64,000 bases of DNA from Candidatus Edwardsiibacteriota bacterium (GCA_020053305.1 JAGVNJ010000019.1:1-64000); one strand, 5' to 3'; numbered from the stretch's first letter, positions 1 through 9,562 are shown. Made by a program: numbers and translations. Notes: generated by a model not told the origin, from the letters alone.

Positions 1-7
1 ACTACTG

Positions 8-56
8 TAGTGTCGATGCTCATTGTACTGTTTGTTCCTTTCCTCTTTCGACACTA
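8..56. repeat. 9-bp perfect inverted repeat TAGTGTCGA / TCGACACTA with a 31-nt loop
   Basis: Arms read at 8-16 and 48-56. Confidence 0.5.
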
Positions 57-105
57 AATTATACCATACTCACTGTCCCATGCATATTAGCACAGAGGGG
101 TCATC

Positions 106-133
106 GGCCGCATCGCAAACCCGCCGCCCGTTA
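106..133 (+). repeat. attC-like right half (CGCAAACCCG...CGTTA) upstream of the AT-rich ORF
   Basis: GGCCGCATCGCAAACCCGCCGCCCGTTA resembles 915-942 (GGCCACATTCGCAACCCCGCAAACGTTA); its CAAACCCG is the exact complement of CGGGTTTG at 772-779. Confidence 0.35.
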
Positions 134-162
134 CAGACCATTGCTAAGGGAGAAAAGTCATA

Positions 163-792
163 ATGAATATTATTAAAAACCTTTTCTATAGGCGTGAAAA
201 TGTATCCGAACAAGAAGCCGCAGAACTTTTCATTACATTAAGTATAGGAGCTGTAAATCGTGCTTGGCCAAAATTACTGGAACTGCTAAAGGAATCAATA
301 AATTTAGACCTTAAAAATGATGTTCGAATAAAATTTGAATTTGCAATGGCTTTCGTGGTACTACAAGAAAATACACTTAAAATGCTGACACCAAAAGACA
401 AAGGAATTCTTATCAGAAATCATATCCTTGATTATTTAGTTAAATGCTATGAAGGCAATGACTATGGTAAAAATTTAATTCTAAAATATGAAGATATTAT
501 TCAAAAGTATCCTCATATTGATTACCCACAAAAATATCTCACACCCACAATTAATAATTTAACAGAAGCAATTGGCATATATTTTTGTGATTTATTCGGC
601 GAAACTGCTACTATAACAGTTGAACATCCAACAATAGCTGGTGCAAACCAAACAATATATGATTTAGTTACTGCTCAAATAGTCGGCGATTATTTATTAG
701 CATTAAGTTTAGATTGGAACTGGGAAAAGTTTTTTAAGTTATACAAGTTGAAAGCAGCGGCTAATAACACACGGGTTTGTGTCTCGGGCTAA
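163..792 (+). CDS. hypothetical protein, AT-rich orphan ORF (209 aa)
   Basis: Complete ORF with AT-rich codons unlike its neighbours; the C-terminal tail ANNTRVCVSG is encoded by the attC-like sequence. Confidence 0.6.
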   Translation: MNIIKNLFYRRENVSEQEAAELFITLSIGAVNRAWPKLLELLKESINLDLKNDVRIKFEFAMAFVVLQENTLKMLTPKDKGILIRNHILDYLVKCYEGNDYGKNLILKYEDIIQKYPHIDYPQKYLTPTINNLTEAIGIYFCDLFGETATITVEHPTIAGANQTIYDLVTAQIVGDYLLALSLDWNWEKFFKLYKLKAAANNTRVCVSG

Positions 793-943
793 GACAGGCC
801 ACGGAAGCCCAAGCCCTCTACCACATGGGCTATGTCACGCCGCTTGTATGACCTCACCCTAACCCTCACCAATGTGGAGGGGGGAACCATTCCGCAAGCG
901 GCGCGCCACTTAACGGCCACATTCGCAACCCCGCAAACGTTAT
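757..943 (+). other. candidate attC-like recombination site (TAAC-aca-CGGGTTTGTG ... CGCAACCCCG-caaa-CGTTA)
   Basis: Left half 763-781 and right half 924-942 are imperfectly complementary in R''-L''/L'-R' order. Confidence 0.3.
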
Positions 944-982
944 ATTCCATAACCCCTCCTAAAATATTTAAATTAAGCAAGT

Positions 983-1711
983 ATGAAACTCTACAACAAA
1001 TACGCCGCTTGGTGGCCGGTGCTGTCCTCGCCCAAGGACTACAAGGAGGAAGCCGGGCTGTACCGGAAGATAATCAACAAACACAAAAAGAGCATAACCA
1101 CTGCCCTGGAGCTGGGTTGCGGCGGCGGGAACAACGCCTCTTACCTGAAAAAGCATTACCAAATGACCCTAAGCGACGTCTCCCCGCATATGCTCAAAAT
1201 GAGCAAAAAACTCAACCCCGAGTGCCGGCACGTGCTGGGCGACATGAGAACGATCAACCTGCACAAGAAATTCGACCTGGTCTTCATCCACGATGCGGTG
1301 ATGTACATGACCAGCGAAAACGACCTAAAGAAAGTGTTTGCTACCGCATACAACCACCTGTCAGAGGGCGGGATCGTCTTTATCACGCCGGATTATTTCA
1401 AGGAGACCTTCAAGCCCAAGACCAGCCACGGCGGGCACGACGACCCCGTTTCCGGGAGAAGCCTGCGGTACCTGGAATGGGAATACGACGGCGATCCGTC
1501 CGATACTACCGTCGAGACGGACTTCGCCTATATCTTCCGGGAGCGCAACAAGCCGGTGAGGGTGGACCGAGACATATCCATAACCGGGATATTCCCCAAG
1601 AAGACCTGGGAGAAACTGCTGAGGGAGATGGGATTCAGGGTCTATTTCGAGCCGATGGAGCACAGCGAGCTGGAGCCGGGTTCCTATATCGGGATCGTCG
1701 GGAGGAAGTGA
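983..1711 (+). CDS. class I SAM-dependent methyltransferase
   Basis: ALELGCGGGNNASYLKK motif I, LGDMRTINLHKKFDLVFIHDAVMYM. Confidence 0.85.
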   Translation: MKLYNKYAAWWPVLSSPKDYKEEAGLYRKIINKHKKSITTALELGCGGGNNASYLKKHYQMTLSDVSPHMLKMSKKLNPECRHVLGDMRTINLHKKFDLVFIHDAVMYMTSENDLKKVFATAYNHLSEGGIVFITPDYFKETFKPKTSHGGHDDPVSGRSLRYLEWEYDGDPSDTTVETDFAYIFRERNKPVRVDRDISITGIFPKKTWEKLLREMGFRVYFEPMEHSELEPGSYIGIVGRK

Positions 1712-1846
1712 AAACCCCCGATCCCCCGGAGATCAGATATTCCCGGGCCGGGTTGACTTTAGCCTTTTTATGGGTTATCATAGCTCAAGGCCCTGAGAGG
1801 CAAAGTCAGGCTTTATGCAATAGCAATAACTTTGAGGAGCAGATCA

Positions 1847-2038
1847 ATGGGAAGACCAGTTAACAAATTATGGACCGATGAACAGGTTAATCTTTTTAAA
1901 AAATATGCCCGGCAGAAGCTTTCCTCCAAAGAGATAGCTGAGAAAATGGACAGGTCCCCGGCGGCCATATCCGCCAAGGCAAGTTATATGGGGATGTCCC
2001 TGGATTTCCGCAAGAAAAAGCCCAAAAAGAAAAAGTAG
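1847..2038 (+). CDS. small SANT/Myb- or GcrA-like helix-turn-helix protein with Lys-rich tail
   Basis: MGRPVNKLWTDEQVNLFKKYARQKLSSKEIAEKMDRSPAAISAKA; GAGGA RBS upstream of the ATG at 1847. Confidence 0.6.
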   Translation: MGRPVNKLWTDEQVNLFKKYARQKLSSKEIAEKMDRSPAAISAKASYMGMSLDFRKKKPKKKK

Positions 2039-2045
2039 ATATTTG

Positions 2046-2076
2046 CAGCCCCCTTATTAAGGGGGCTGTTCTTATT
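2046..2076 (+). terminator. rho-independent terminator
   Basis: CAGCCCCCTT-ATT-AAGGGGGCTG hairpin followed by TTCTTATTTT. Confidence 0.85.
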
Positions 2077-2149
2077 TTCCGCTTGTTTTTTATTTATGAT
2101 TGTGATATCTTCTTTCTAAGCAAATAATTAATTATTTTGAGGTGTCACC

Positions 2150-4750
2150 ATGCCCAAGTTCTTAAAAATATCACTGATCATTCTGGTGGTAGTCGTCTTC
2201 ATCTTCATCGCCGCCGGAATCACCTTAAAGCTGATGTTCCCGCCGGCCAAACTGCGGGCCCTACTGATGCCCAGGATCGAACAGGCGGTGGGGCGGCCGG
2301 TTAAGGTGGAAAGCTTCTCCCTTAAGGTATGGACCGGGTTGGGCGTCCAGCTTAAGGGCATAGAGTTGGCCAACGCCAAGGATTTCGACAAAAAACCGAT
2401 GGTCTCCATCGAAGCGGTCACCCTCAAGGTCAATCTTTTAGCCCTGCTCAAACGGCAGCTGGCGGTCACCAGCCTGACCATCGACCGGCCCGCCATCCTG
2501 ATCGAGAAAAGCATCAAAGGAGCTTTCAATTTCGACGATCTGATCAAGGTCCTGCCGGCCGATTCGGCCAAGAAACAGCCGCCGCCGGGATCCAGCCCGG
2601 TGTCCATAGCAGTGCAGTCGTTTAAGATCAACGACGGCAGTTTCATCTTCGAGGACAAACAGCTGAAGATGCGGGCCGAGGCTTTGGGGATAAACGAACA
2701 ACTCAAGCTGGACGCCGACGCCAAGCTGGAGAACATCCGCACCACCGGTTGGATCAAGGTCAAAGAGATCAGGACCTCCATGCCGGGCATAAGCCTGAGC
2801 CGCATCTACGTCAACGTCGACCACGATATCAGCGTCAACCTGCCGGCCTCGGTGATCACCATCAACCACCTGACCGTGGCGCCTCAGGGCATCGCCCTGA
2901 CCCTGGCCGGGACAGTATCCGACTTCGACAGCCTGCCGGTGCTGGACCTGGCCTTAAAAACCACCGTCATCGACATGAAGCAGATATTTGCTGCCATCCC
3001 ACCGGAATTTAAGGCCCAGGCCAAGGATGTCCAGGCCACCGGCAGGATCGAGCTGGGGCTTAAAATAACCGGACAGATAGACCCCAAGGACCCCAAGTCC
3101 ATGCCCAAGGTGGACGGGATGGTGGGCCTGCGCAACATCGGGGTCAAATACGCCATGCTGCTGAAATCCATCTCCGACGTCAACGGGGACATCATCTTCT
3201 CCGAGAAGGACCTGGACATCAAAAAGATCTCGGCCAAGCTGGGGACGGCCGGGTTTGAGATGTCCTGCCTGGTCAGGAATTTCGAGGACCCGTATATCAA
3301 GGCGGCCTTCAAGGGCAACTTCGACCTGGGCGAGGTCAAGGAATACGTTCCGCTGGAGGAAGGCATGACCCTGGCCGGGAAGATCAAGGCCGATTTCAAA
3401 GTAGACGGGAAAGTCAATAATATCAATACTTTCAACATGGACGGGCGGATCGATCTGGAAAAAATATCAATGGCCACCAAGGCTTTGATGAAGCCGGTGA
3501 CCGACCTGAGCGGCACCGTCCAGCTGACCAAGAACCTGATCAATGTTCCGGACATCTCCTGCAAGATCGGCCGCAGCTCGATGTCCTTCACCGCCCAGAT
3601 CAAGAATTTTTTGAGCCTGGCCCCGGAAATGCCGGTCAAGCCCGGCCAGCCTGCCATCGCCCTGCCCAAGCAGGGTAAGGCGGTGATCACCTTTGCCCTT
3701 AATTCGCCGCTGCTGGACTTGGACGAGATGCTGCCGCCGCTGCCCAAGCCCGGCGAAGCTGCTGCCGCCAAGGGACAGACCCAGGCGGCTCCCCTGCCGG
3801 TGCTGCCCCCGCTTCCGGACTTTCTGATGGACGGCAAGGTCCGGATCGCCAAGATAAAATTCCTGATGATAGATTACGACAACCTGGCCGGGAACCTGAC
3901 CATGGACAACCGCAAGCTCAATTTAGACGGCCAGGTGGGGGTTTACAGCGGCAAGGTGCTGGGCAGCCTGTGGTCGGACCTTAACGACCTGACCAGGATC
4001 GAATATAAGTTGAAGGCTCAGGCCAGTCAGCTGGAGGCCAACGACTTCTTGAGCGCCCTGACCCCGTTCAAGGATAGGATGTTCACCAAGCTGGATATTA
4101 ACGGCGAATTCTCAGGGCTGGCCCCGGATACCATTCTGATCAAAAAGACCCTGAAGGGCTCCGGCAATGCCAAGACCGGTGATGGCAAGATCGTCAACTG
4201 GGAGCTGTTGGCCAAGGTGTTCGAATACACCAAGCTGACTGGCGACAAGGACCTGACCTTCAAAAGCCTGTCCCTGGGATTCCGGATATTGAATGAGAGG
4301 CTGTACCTGGACGATCTGAAAATGGACAGCCGCTACGGTGATGTCAACCTCACCGGCAGTTCCGGCTTCGACGGCACCCTGGATTACCGGGTGTCCATCA
4401 AACTGACCAAGGAGGAATCCGACAAGCTGCGGGCCAAGTCGACGGCCACCAACCTGTTTGCCGACAAGGACGGCCGGATGGTGCTGGACCTTCTGGTGAA
4501 GGGCCCGGCCCAGAAACCGTCCATCGGCTGGGACACCCAGATGGCCCAGGCGCGCCTCAAGGGCAAGGCCCAGGAGGAACTGGACAAGGCCAAAGCCCAG
4601 GCCCAGGCCGAGGCCGACAAACTCAAAGCCCAGGCCCAGGCCGAAGCGGACAAGGCCAAGAAAGCCGCCGAGGAGAAGGCCAAGAAGGAGGCTGAGGAGC
4701 TCAAGAAGAAGGCTGCCGACAAGCTGAAAGGGATCTTTGGGGGCCACTGA
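2150..4750 (+). CDS. AsmA-family protein with C-terminal Ala/Lys/Glu repeat tail
   Basis: N-terminal TM, AsmA-like start (AVGRPVKVESFSLKVWTGLGVQLKGIELAN) and C-terminal AsmA-like region; 866 aa. Confidence 0.8.
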   Translation: MPKFLKISLIILVVVVFIFIAAGITLKLMFPPAKLRALLMPRIEQAVGRPVKVESFSLKVWTGLGVQLKGIELANAKDFDKKPMVSIEAVTLKVNLLALLKRQLAVTSLTIDRPAILIEKSIKGAFNFDDLIKVLPADSAKKQPPPGSSPVSIAVQSFKINDGSFIFEDKQLKMRAEALGINEQLKLDADAKLENIRTTGWIKVKEIRTSMPGISLSRIYVNVDHDISVNLPASVITINHLTVAPQGIALTLAGTVSDFDSLPVLDLALKTTVIDMKQIFAAIPPEFKAQAKDVQATGRIELGLKITGQIDPKDPKSMPKVDGMVGLRNIGVKYAMLLKSISDVNGDIIFSEKDLDIKKISAKLGTAGFEMSCLVRNFEDPYIKAAFKGNFDLGEVKEYVPLEEGMTLAGKIKADFKVDGKVNNINTFNMDGRIDLEKISMATKALMKPVTDLSGTVQLTKNLINVPDISCKIGRSSMSFTAQIKNFLSLAPEMPVKPGQPAIALPKQGKAVITFALNSPLLDLDEMLPPLPKPGEAAAAKGQTQAAPLPVLPPLPDFLMDGKVRIAKIKFLMIDYDNLAGNLTMDNRKLNLDGQVGVYSGKVLGSLWSDLNDLTRIEYKLKAQASQLEANDFLSALTPFKDRMFTKLDINGEFSGLAPDTILIKKTLKGSGNAKTGDGKIVNWELLAKVFEYTKLTGDKDLTFKSLSLGFRILNERLYLDDLKMDSRYGDVNLTGSSGFDGTLDYRVSIKLTKEESDKLRAKSTATNLFADKDGRMVLDLLVKGPAQKPSIGWDTQMAQARLKGKAQEELDKAKAQAQAEADKLKAQAQAEADKAKKAAEEKAKKEAEELKKKAADKLKGIFGGH

Positions 4751-4772
4751 CCAGAAAATTATCAAGCATGCA

Positions 4773-4798
4773 GGGGCAGTCTGACACTGCCCCTTTTT
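4773..4798 (+). terminator. rho-independent terminator
   Basis: GGGGCAGT-CTGAC-ACTGCCCC followed by TTTTT. Confidence 0.9.
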
Positions 4799-4853
4799 AC
4801 ATTGACAGAGGTCAGCCAGAACTGATATTATTCAAGAAACAGGAGATGAGGCA

Positions 4854-5378
4854 ATGCCGTTATTTTTGGATATCGAGACCGACTTTCACCAAAATATCAC
4901 GGTGGTGGGATTCTATTCCCCATCCACCGGGTTCCGGCAGATAGTGGGAAAGGATATAACCCGTCCCAGGCTGTCAAGACGTTTGCCGAAACCAATCATA
5001 AAAGATCACGGAGAGGCAGCAGGACCGAACCTGAGGGGATTATACACCTTCAACGGGCATTGTTTCGATCTGCCGGTAATTAAAAAGAGATTGGGGCTGG
5101 ATCTTAGGGAAAAGTACGATTCAAAGGACCTGAGGTTCATTTGCAAAAAACACGGGCTGGCCGGCGGCCAGAAGGCCATCGAAAAGATGCTGGGGATCGG
5201 GAGGGAACTGCCGGCTATGGATGGACGTGAGGCCTTATATCTTTGGCAGGACTATGTCGAATTCGGAGATATCGACTCCCTGAATACGTTACTGGCATAT
5301 AACCAGGAAGATGTGATGAATATGGTGAGGATAAAGGAAATTATCGAAAAAATATCAAATGATATTAAACCTTATTAA
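4854..5378 (+). CDS. RNase H-like 3'-5' exonuclease (YprB/DEDD type)
   Basis: LFLDIET, LYTFNGHCFDLPVI, LLAYNQEDVMNM acidic motifs. Confidence 0.75.
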   Translation: MPLFLDIETDFHQNITVVGFYSPSTGFRQIVGKDITRPRLSRRLPKPIIKDHGEAAGPNLRGLYTFNGHCFDLPVIKKRLGLDLREKYDSKDLRFICKKHGLAGGQKAIEKMLGIGRELPAMDGREALYLWQDYVEFGDIDSLNTLLAYNQEDVMNMVRIKEIIEKISNDIKPY

Positions 5379-5414
5379 GTATCCGTAGTCTAATCTTGCA
5401 TAGAGTCTTCATAA

Positions 5415-5492
5415 CCCAAAGAACGGCCATAGTCGGACAGCCAGCTTCCTCCAGAACTGGTATAAACGGCGAAAGGCCGTTCTAAATTTGGG
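5415..5492. repeat. bulged inverted repeat CCCAAAGAACGGCC / GGCCGTTCTAAATTTGGG
   Basis: 14 paired bases with a 4-nt bulge in one arm; intergenic. Confidence 0.55.
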
Positions 5493-5521
5493 CAGGCTCG
5501 GGAAAATAAATTTATGATCTC

Positions 5522-5550
5522 TTGACAAAATAAGGTTTATTGCTTATAAT
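5522..5550 (+). promoter_or_regulatory. consensus sigma70 promoter TTGACA-N17-TATAAT
   Basis: TTGACA at 5522-5527, TATAAT at 5545-5550, about 40 nt before the tetR start. Confidence 0.85.
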
Positions 5551-5577
5551 AGAACTGACCAGTCAGTTCTATTATAA
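5544..5577. promoter_or_regulatory. 34-bp perfect palindrome, likely TetR-family operator
   Basis: TTATAATAGAACTGAC-CA-GTCAGTTCTATTATAA overlapping the -10 and predicted TSS. Confidence 0.85.
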
Positions 5578-5589
5578 TATGGAGAGACA

Positions 5590-6162
5590 ATGAGAACCCG
5601 CAACGACAAGAAAAAGGTATCTATCCTGAAGGCCGCCGGCAAGGTGTTTCCCAAAAAAGGCTTTCATAAGACCCTGATGGACGATGTGGCCCGCGAGGCC
5701 AAGATAGGGAAAGGCACCATCTACCGTTATTTTTCCCACAAGGAGGACCTGTTCTTCAGCATATTGGAGAATGCCATGGATGAGATGTACGGCAGGATGA
5801 TCGATGCCAGGAGAAAAAGGAACAGCCCGGAAAATAAGGTGGAAAAGATGATCGAGGCCATGGCGGATTTCGTGATCGAAAACAGAACTTTGATGAATTT
5901 GGTGCACGAGATCGAGAGCAGGGAGATAATGAAAAGGGTTAAAAAGGTTAAGGCCCATAACCATAAGGTGATAAAGGTCCTGGCAGATGAACTGGAGAAC
6001 GGCGCCAGGGTCGGCAAGTTCAAGCAGGGCGATTATACCCTGTGGGCCGGCATGATGGCCATGGCCAGCCGGGGGGCATTCCATTCACATCCGGAAATTT
6101 CCAAAAGCAAGACCATCAAGAACATAACTGATGTATTTTTCTACGGCATAGCTAAAAATTAG
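5590..6162 (+). CDS. TetR/AcrR family transcriptional regulator
   Basis: AAGKVFPKKGFHKTLMDDVAREAKIGKGTIYRYFSHKEDLF HTH. Confidence 0.93.
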   Translation: MRTRNDKKKVSILKAAGKVFPKKGFHKTLMDDVAREAKIGKGTIYRYFSHKEDLFFSILENAMDEMYGRMIDARRKRNSPENKVEKMIEAMADFVIENRTLMNLVHEIESREIMKRVKKVKAHNHKVIKVLADELENGARVGKFKQGDYTLWAGMMAMASRGAFHSHPEISKSKTIKNITDVFFYGIAKN

Positions 6163-6230
6163 GAAACATTGTATGTTTTCAAAACGTAGTTTTAACGATA
6201 ATTTAAATAAAAGATTTTGAAGGCAAAGAA

Positions 6231-7544
6231 ATGAAAAACTTGACTCTGTTAATGATACTTTCTTGGTTGCCGGCATCAATTTTATTCGCGCAGCCTGCCG
6301 ATCAGTTATTGACTGTCGACCAATGCGTGGAAATGGCCCTGAAGCAGAGCCCGGATTTGGTGCGGGCCCAAAGCAATCTGATCATTGCCGGGGCCGGGTT
6401 GCAGACCTCGGTCTCCGGCATTCTGCCGCATGTCAGCGCCTCCTCCAGCTACGGGCAGAGCGGGCCGGCCACCAGCTACACCACCGATCCGCTGGGTGTC
6501 CCGGTAATAACCGAGGGGGGCAAGAATGAAAGCTACCGGACCTCGCTTTCCGCCAGCCAGAGCGTGGTGAATCTCTCCCAGTGGGCGGATATTCTGGGCT
6601 CATACAAATCGCGGCAGGCGGCCAAATCAGGCTATCAGCAATCGATGGCCTCGCTGGTCTACAATGTCAAAGCGGCATACTACAATCTGGTAAAACTTCA
6701 AAAGGCCATGGAGGTGGCCGAGGCCTCTGTCAAACAGAGCGAGGAGCAGTCCAAGCAGGCCAAACTGATGCACCAGCTGGGATCCATAAGCCAGGCGGAC
6801 AGGCTGAAGATACAGGTGCGCCTGATGCAGAGCAAGATAGACCTGTTGAACGCCCAGAGCGCCCAGCTCTCCGGCCGGCAGACCCTGGCCAATATCCTGG
6901 GCCTGGCCGGAGAAGTGAGGGTTGGCTCGGAAGTGGCATTTCCGGACACCACCAAGCAAATTTTCACCATAGAATCCTTGGATGACAAGATCATTGAGAG
7001 CAATCCCGGCTATCTGTCGGCCCAAAAAAATTACCAGGCCAAAAAATCCTCCGCCTGGTCGGCCTACCTGAGCAAGCTTCCCTATCTGTCTTTTTCATAT
7101 AGCTACGGATATTCCGACAGCATGCAATTCACCAACCACGACAGCTGGAACGCCCATGATTACTGGAGCGCCAGCCTAGCCCTCAACTGGAACATCTTCG
7201 ACGGCACAGCATCGATGGCCAGGATCAGACAGGCCAGAGCCCAGGCCAGATCGGCCGAGGCCGACCTGATCTCGGCCCGGCAATCGGTCTATTCCGAACT
7301 CAAACAGGCAAAGTTGGGAATGGAAACAGCCAGAGAAGCGGTGTCCCTGGTGGGGGATCTGCTGCAACAGGCCAAGGAGGATTACCGCCTGACCAACGAA
7401 AAATACAAATTGGGCTCGGCTTCGGTGCTGGACCTATTGACCAGCCAGCTTACCTATAATCAGGCCCAACAGCAGGCCACCAATGCTCTATGTGAGTATT
7501 ATCTGGCGGACGCCAGAATGGCCAAAGCCTTGGGCCAGTGGTGA
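6231..7544 (+). CDS. TolC-family outer membrane efflux protein
   Basis: Signal peptide; duplicated long-helix OEP architecture. Confidence 0.9.
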   Translation: MKNLTLLMILSWLPASILFAQPADQLLTVDQCVEMALKQSPDLVRAQSNLIIAGAGLQTSVSGILPHVSASSSYGQSGPATSYTTDPLGVPVITEGGKNESYRTSLSASQSVVNLSQWADILGSYKSRQAAKSGYQQSMASLVYNVKAAYYNLVKLQKAMEVAEASVKQSEEQSKQAKLMHQLGSISQADRLKIQVRLMQSKIDLLNAQSAQLSGRQTLANILGLAGEVRVGSEVAFPDTTKQIFTIESLDDKIIESNPGYLSAQKNYQAKKSSAWSAYLSKLPYLSFSYSYGYSDSMQFTNHDSWNAHDYWSASLALNWNIFDGTASMARIRQARAQARSAEADLISARQSVYSELKQAKLGMETAREAVSLVGDLLQQAKEDYRLTNEKYKLGSASVLDLLTSQLTYNQAQQQATNALCEYYLADARMAKALGQW

Positions 7545-7560
7545 TTTATCCTGCTTCCGG

Positions 7561-7595
7561 AAATAGAAAATTGAAAATCAGAACATACAAATGGA
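7561..7595. repeat. degenerate heptanucleotide array (AAATAGA AAATTGA AAATCAG AACATAC AAATGGA)
   Basis: Five period-7 units in the tolC-MFP gap. Confidence 0.4.
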
Positions 7596-7604
7596 GAAAA
7601 TCCG

Positions 7605-8864
7605 ATGATCAACTTCAAAAGCAAGAAATTGTGGATAATTGCCGCAGCGGTGCTGTTGGTGGCAATATTGGTGGTATCCAATATCGTGAAGGGCACCAAG
7701 AAACTGGCCATTCAATCCGCCAAGGTTAAAAAAGGCGAGATAGTGTCCATCGTCTCGGCTCCCGGAAACGTCAAGGCCGAGACCGAGGTTCAGATATCGG
7801 CCTATGTGATGGGCAAGGTCAGCCGGCTTCCGGTGAAGGAGGGAGACCTGGTGAAAAAGGGGCAGATACTGGTGCAGATAGATCCCACCAACTACGCCGC
7901 CCAGGTGAAGCAGGCCCGGGCCAGCCTGGAGCTGGCCAAAGCCAACCTGGCCCAAACCGAGCTTATCTATAAACGCAAGCAGGAGCTTTTTGCCGCCGGA
8001 CTGATATCCCAGGAGGAGAACGAGGCCACCACCACCCAATTCAATCTGGACCGAGCCCGTCTGACTCAGGCCGAAGCCTCGCTGGAGCAGGCCCAGGACA
8101 CTTACAGCAAGACCACCATCACCTCGCCGATCAACGGCACGGTGGTCCAGCTGAACGTGGAGGTGGGCGAGGTGGTGGTCACCGGGACCATGAACAACGC
8201 CGGATCGGTGATCATGGTAGTGGCCGATATGTCCCAGATGGAGGTGGAAGCCCAGGTGGACGAAAGCGACGTCAAGGACATCCGGATAGGCCAGCCGGCC
8301 GAGATAGAGGTGGACGCCATCATAGGCAAAACATTCAAGGGCGAGGTCTCCGAGGTGGGTAACGCCGCCATATCCACCGTCAGCGTCTCCAGCAGCAGCA
8401 ACGCCTCAGTCAATTATACGGTCAAGACCAGGTTCCTCGAAAGATCGGAGTACCTTAAATCCGGGATGTCGGCTAGTGTGGATATCACCACCTCCAACAA
8501 GAAGGACATCCTGCTGATCCCCATCCAGTCGGTGGTGATGCGCAAGGTTGATTCCGAACGCAAGGCCGCCGAGCGCAAGAAAGGCAAAAGCGGGGCCCTG
8601 GCCGGGGAAAATACCAGTGACGGCAAACGGGTCAAGGAGAAGGAGCAGGAGGTAGTCTATGTCGTGGAGAAGGGCAAAACGGTGATCATGCCGGTCAAGA
8701 CCGGGGTTTCCGACCAAGATAACATAGAGGTGCTCTCCGGCCTATCGGACGGCCAGGAGGTGATCAAAGGGCCGTTCAGCGTGCTGAGGAATTTGAAGCA
8801 CAGCGATAAGGTAAAAGTGGCCAAAGATCAGACGGCCGGCAAACAGGGCAACCGGGGAAGGTAG
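7605..8864 (+). CDS. HlyD/MacA-like periplasmic adaptor (MFP) subunit
   Basis: N-terminal TM, lipoyl halves ([15 protein letters not shown] ... [18 protein letters not shown]), coiled-coil hairpin. Confidence 0.92.
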   Translation: MINFKSKKLWIIAAAVLLVAILVVSNIVKGTKKLAIQSAKVKKGEIVSIVSAPGNVKAETEVQISAYVMGKVSRLPVKEGDLVKKGQILVQIDPTNYAAQVKQARASLELAKANLAQTELIYKRKQELFAAGLISQEENEATTTQFNLDRARLTQAEASLEQAQDTYSKTTITSPINGTVVQLNVEVGEVVVTGTMNNAGSVIMVVADMSQMEVEAQVDESDVKDIRIGQPAEIEVDAIIGKTFKGEVSEVGNAAISTVSVSSSSNASVNYTVKTRFLERSEYLKSGMSASVDITTSNKKDILLIPIQSVVMRKVDSERKAAERKKGKSGALAGENTSDGKRVKEKEQEVVYVVEKGKTVIMPVKTGVSDQDNIEVLSGLSDGQEVIKGPFSVLRNLKHSDKVKVAKDQTAGKQGNRGR

Positions 8865-8874
8865 GTTTATAGCC

Positions 8875-9558
8875 ATGATTAAAATGGAAAATCTTTCCAA
8901 GGTATATCAGATGGACGGCGTAAAAGTGGAGGCCCTGAAAGGGGTGACGCTGAGCATCGAGGCCGGGGAATACGTGTCCATCATGGGTCCGTCGGGCTCA
9001 GGTAAATCCACCCTGATGAACCTGATAGGCTGTCTGGATACCCCTACCACCGGCGTTTACCATTTGGACGGACTGCTGGTTTCCGAAATGGAGGATGATC
9101 AGCTGGCCGCGGTGCGGAATAAGAAAATAGGTTTTGTTTTTCAGACCTTCAACCTGCTGCCCCGCTCCTCGGCCCTGCATAACGTGGAATTGCCCATGCA
9201 GTATGCCGGGGTTGATTCCGGCATCCGGCGGGCCAAGGCCATCGCCTCGCTGGAATCGGTGGGGCTGGCCCACCGGATACAGCACAAGCCCACCGAGATG
9301 TCGGGCGGCGAGCGCCAGCGGGTGTCCGTTGCCCGGGCCCTGGTCAATGATCCCTCGATACTGCTGGCCGACGAGCCCACCGGGAACTTAGACAGCAAGA
9401 CCGGGGTGGAGATCATGGCCCTGTTTGATCGATTGCATCAAGAAGGCAAAACGGTGATCGTAGTGACCCACGATCAAAAGGTGGGCGAGCATGCCCGCCG
9501 GGCGGTTCGGATATTGGATGGAGAGATCGTCTCCGACCAAATCATAAGGAAAGGGTAA
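8875..9558 (+). CDS. MacB/LolD-type ABC transporter ATP-binding protein
   Basis: GPSGSGKST Walker [16 protein letters not shown] signature, [12 protein letters not shown] Walker B. Confidence 0.95.
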   Translation: MIKMENLSKVYQMDGVKVEALKGVTLSIEAGEYVSIMGPSGSGKSTLMNLIGCLDTPTTGVYHLDGLLVSEMEDDQLAAVRNKKIGFVFQTFNLLPRSSALHNVELPMQYAGVDSGIRRAKAIASLESVGLAHRIQHKPTEMSGGERQRVSVARALVNDPSILLADEPTGNLDSKTGVEIMALFDRLHQEGKTVIVVTHDQKVGEHARRAVRILDGEIVSDQIIRKG

Positions 9559-9562
9559 GGCC

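Noticed and set aside
832-1863. 343-aa + strand ORF overlapping the methyltransferase
   Set aside because: Low-complexity Arg/Pro/Gly-rich frame-shifted shadow of 983-1711, which has clear methyltransferase motifs.
2884-3852. 322-aa minus-strand ORF
   Set aside because: Antisense shadow of the AsmA-like gene, Ser-rich and without motifs.
4600-4700. CRISPR-like direct repeats in the AsmA-like gene
   Set aside because: Repeats are in-frame codons of an Ala/Lys/Glu helical tail with no spacer structure.
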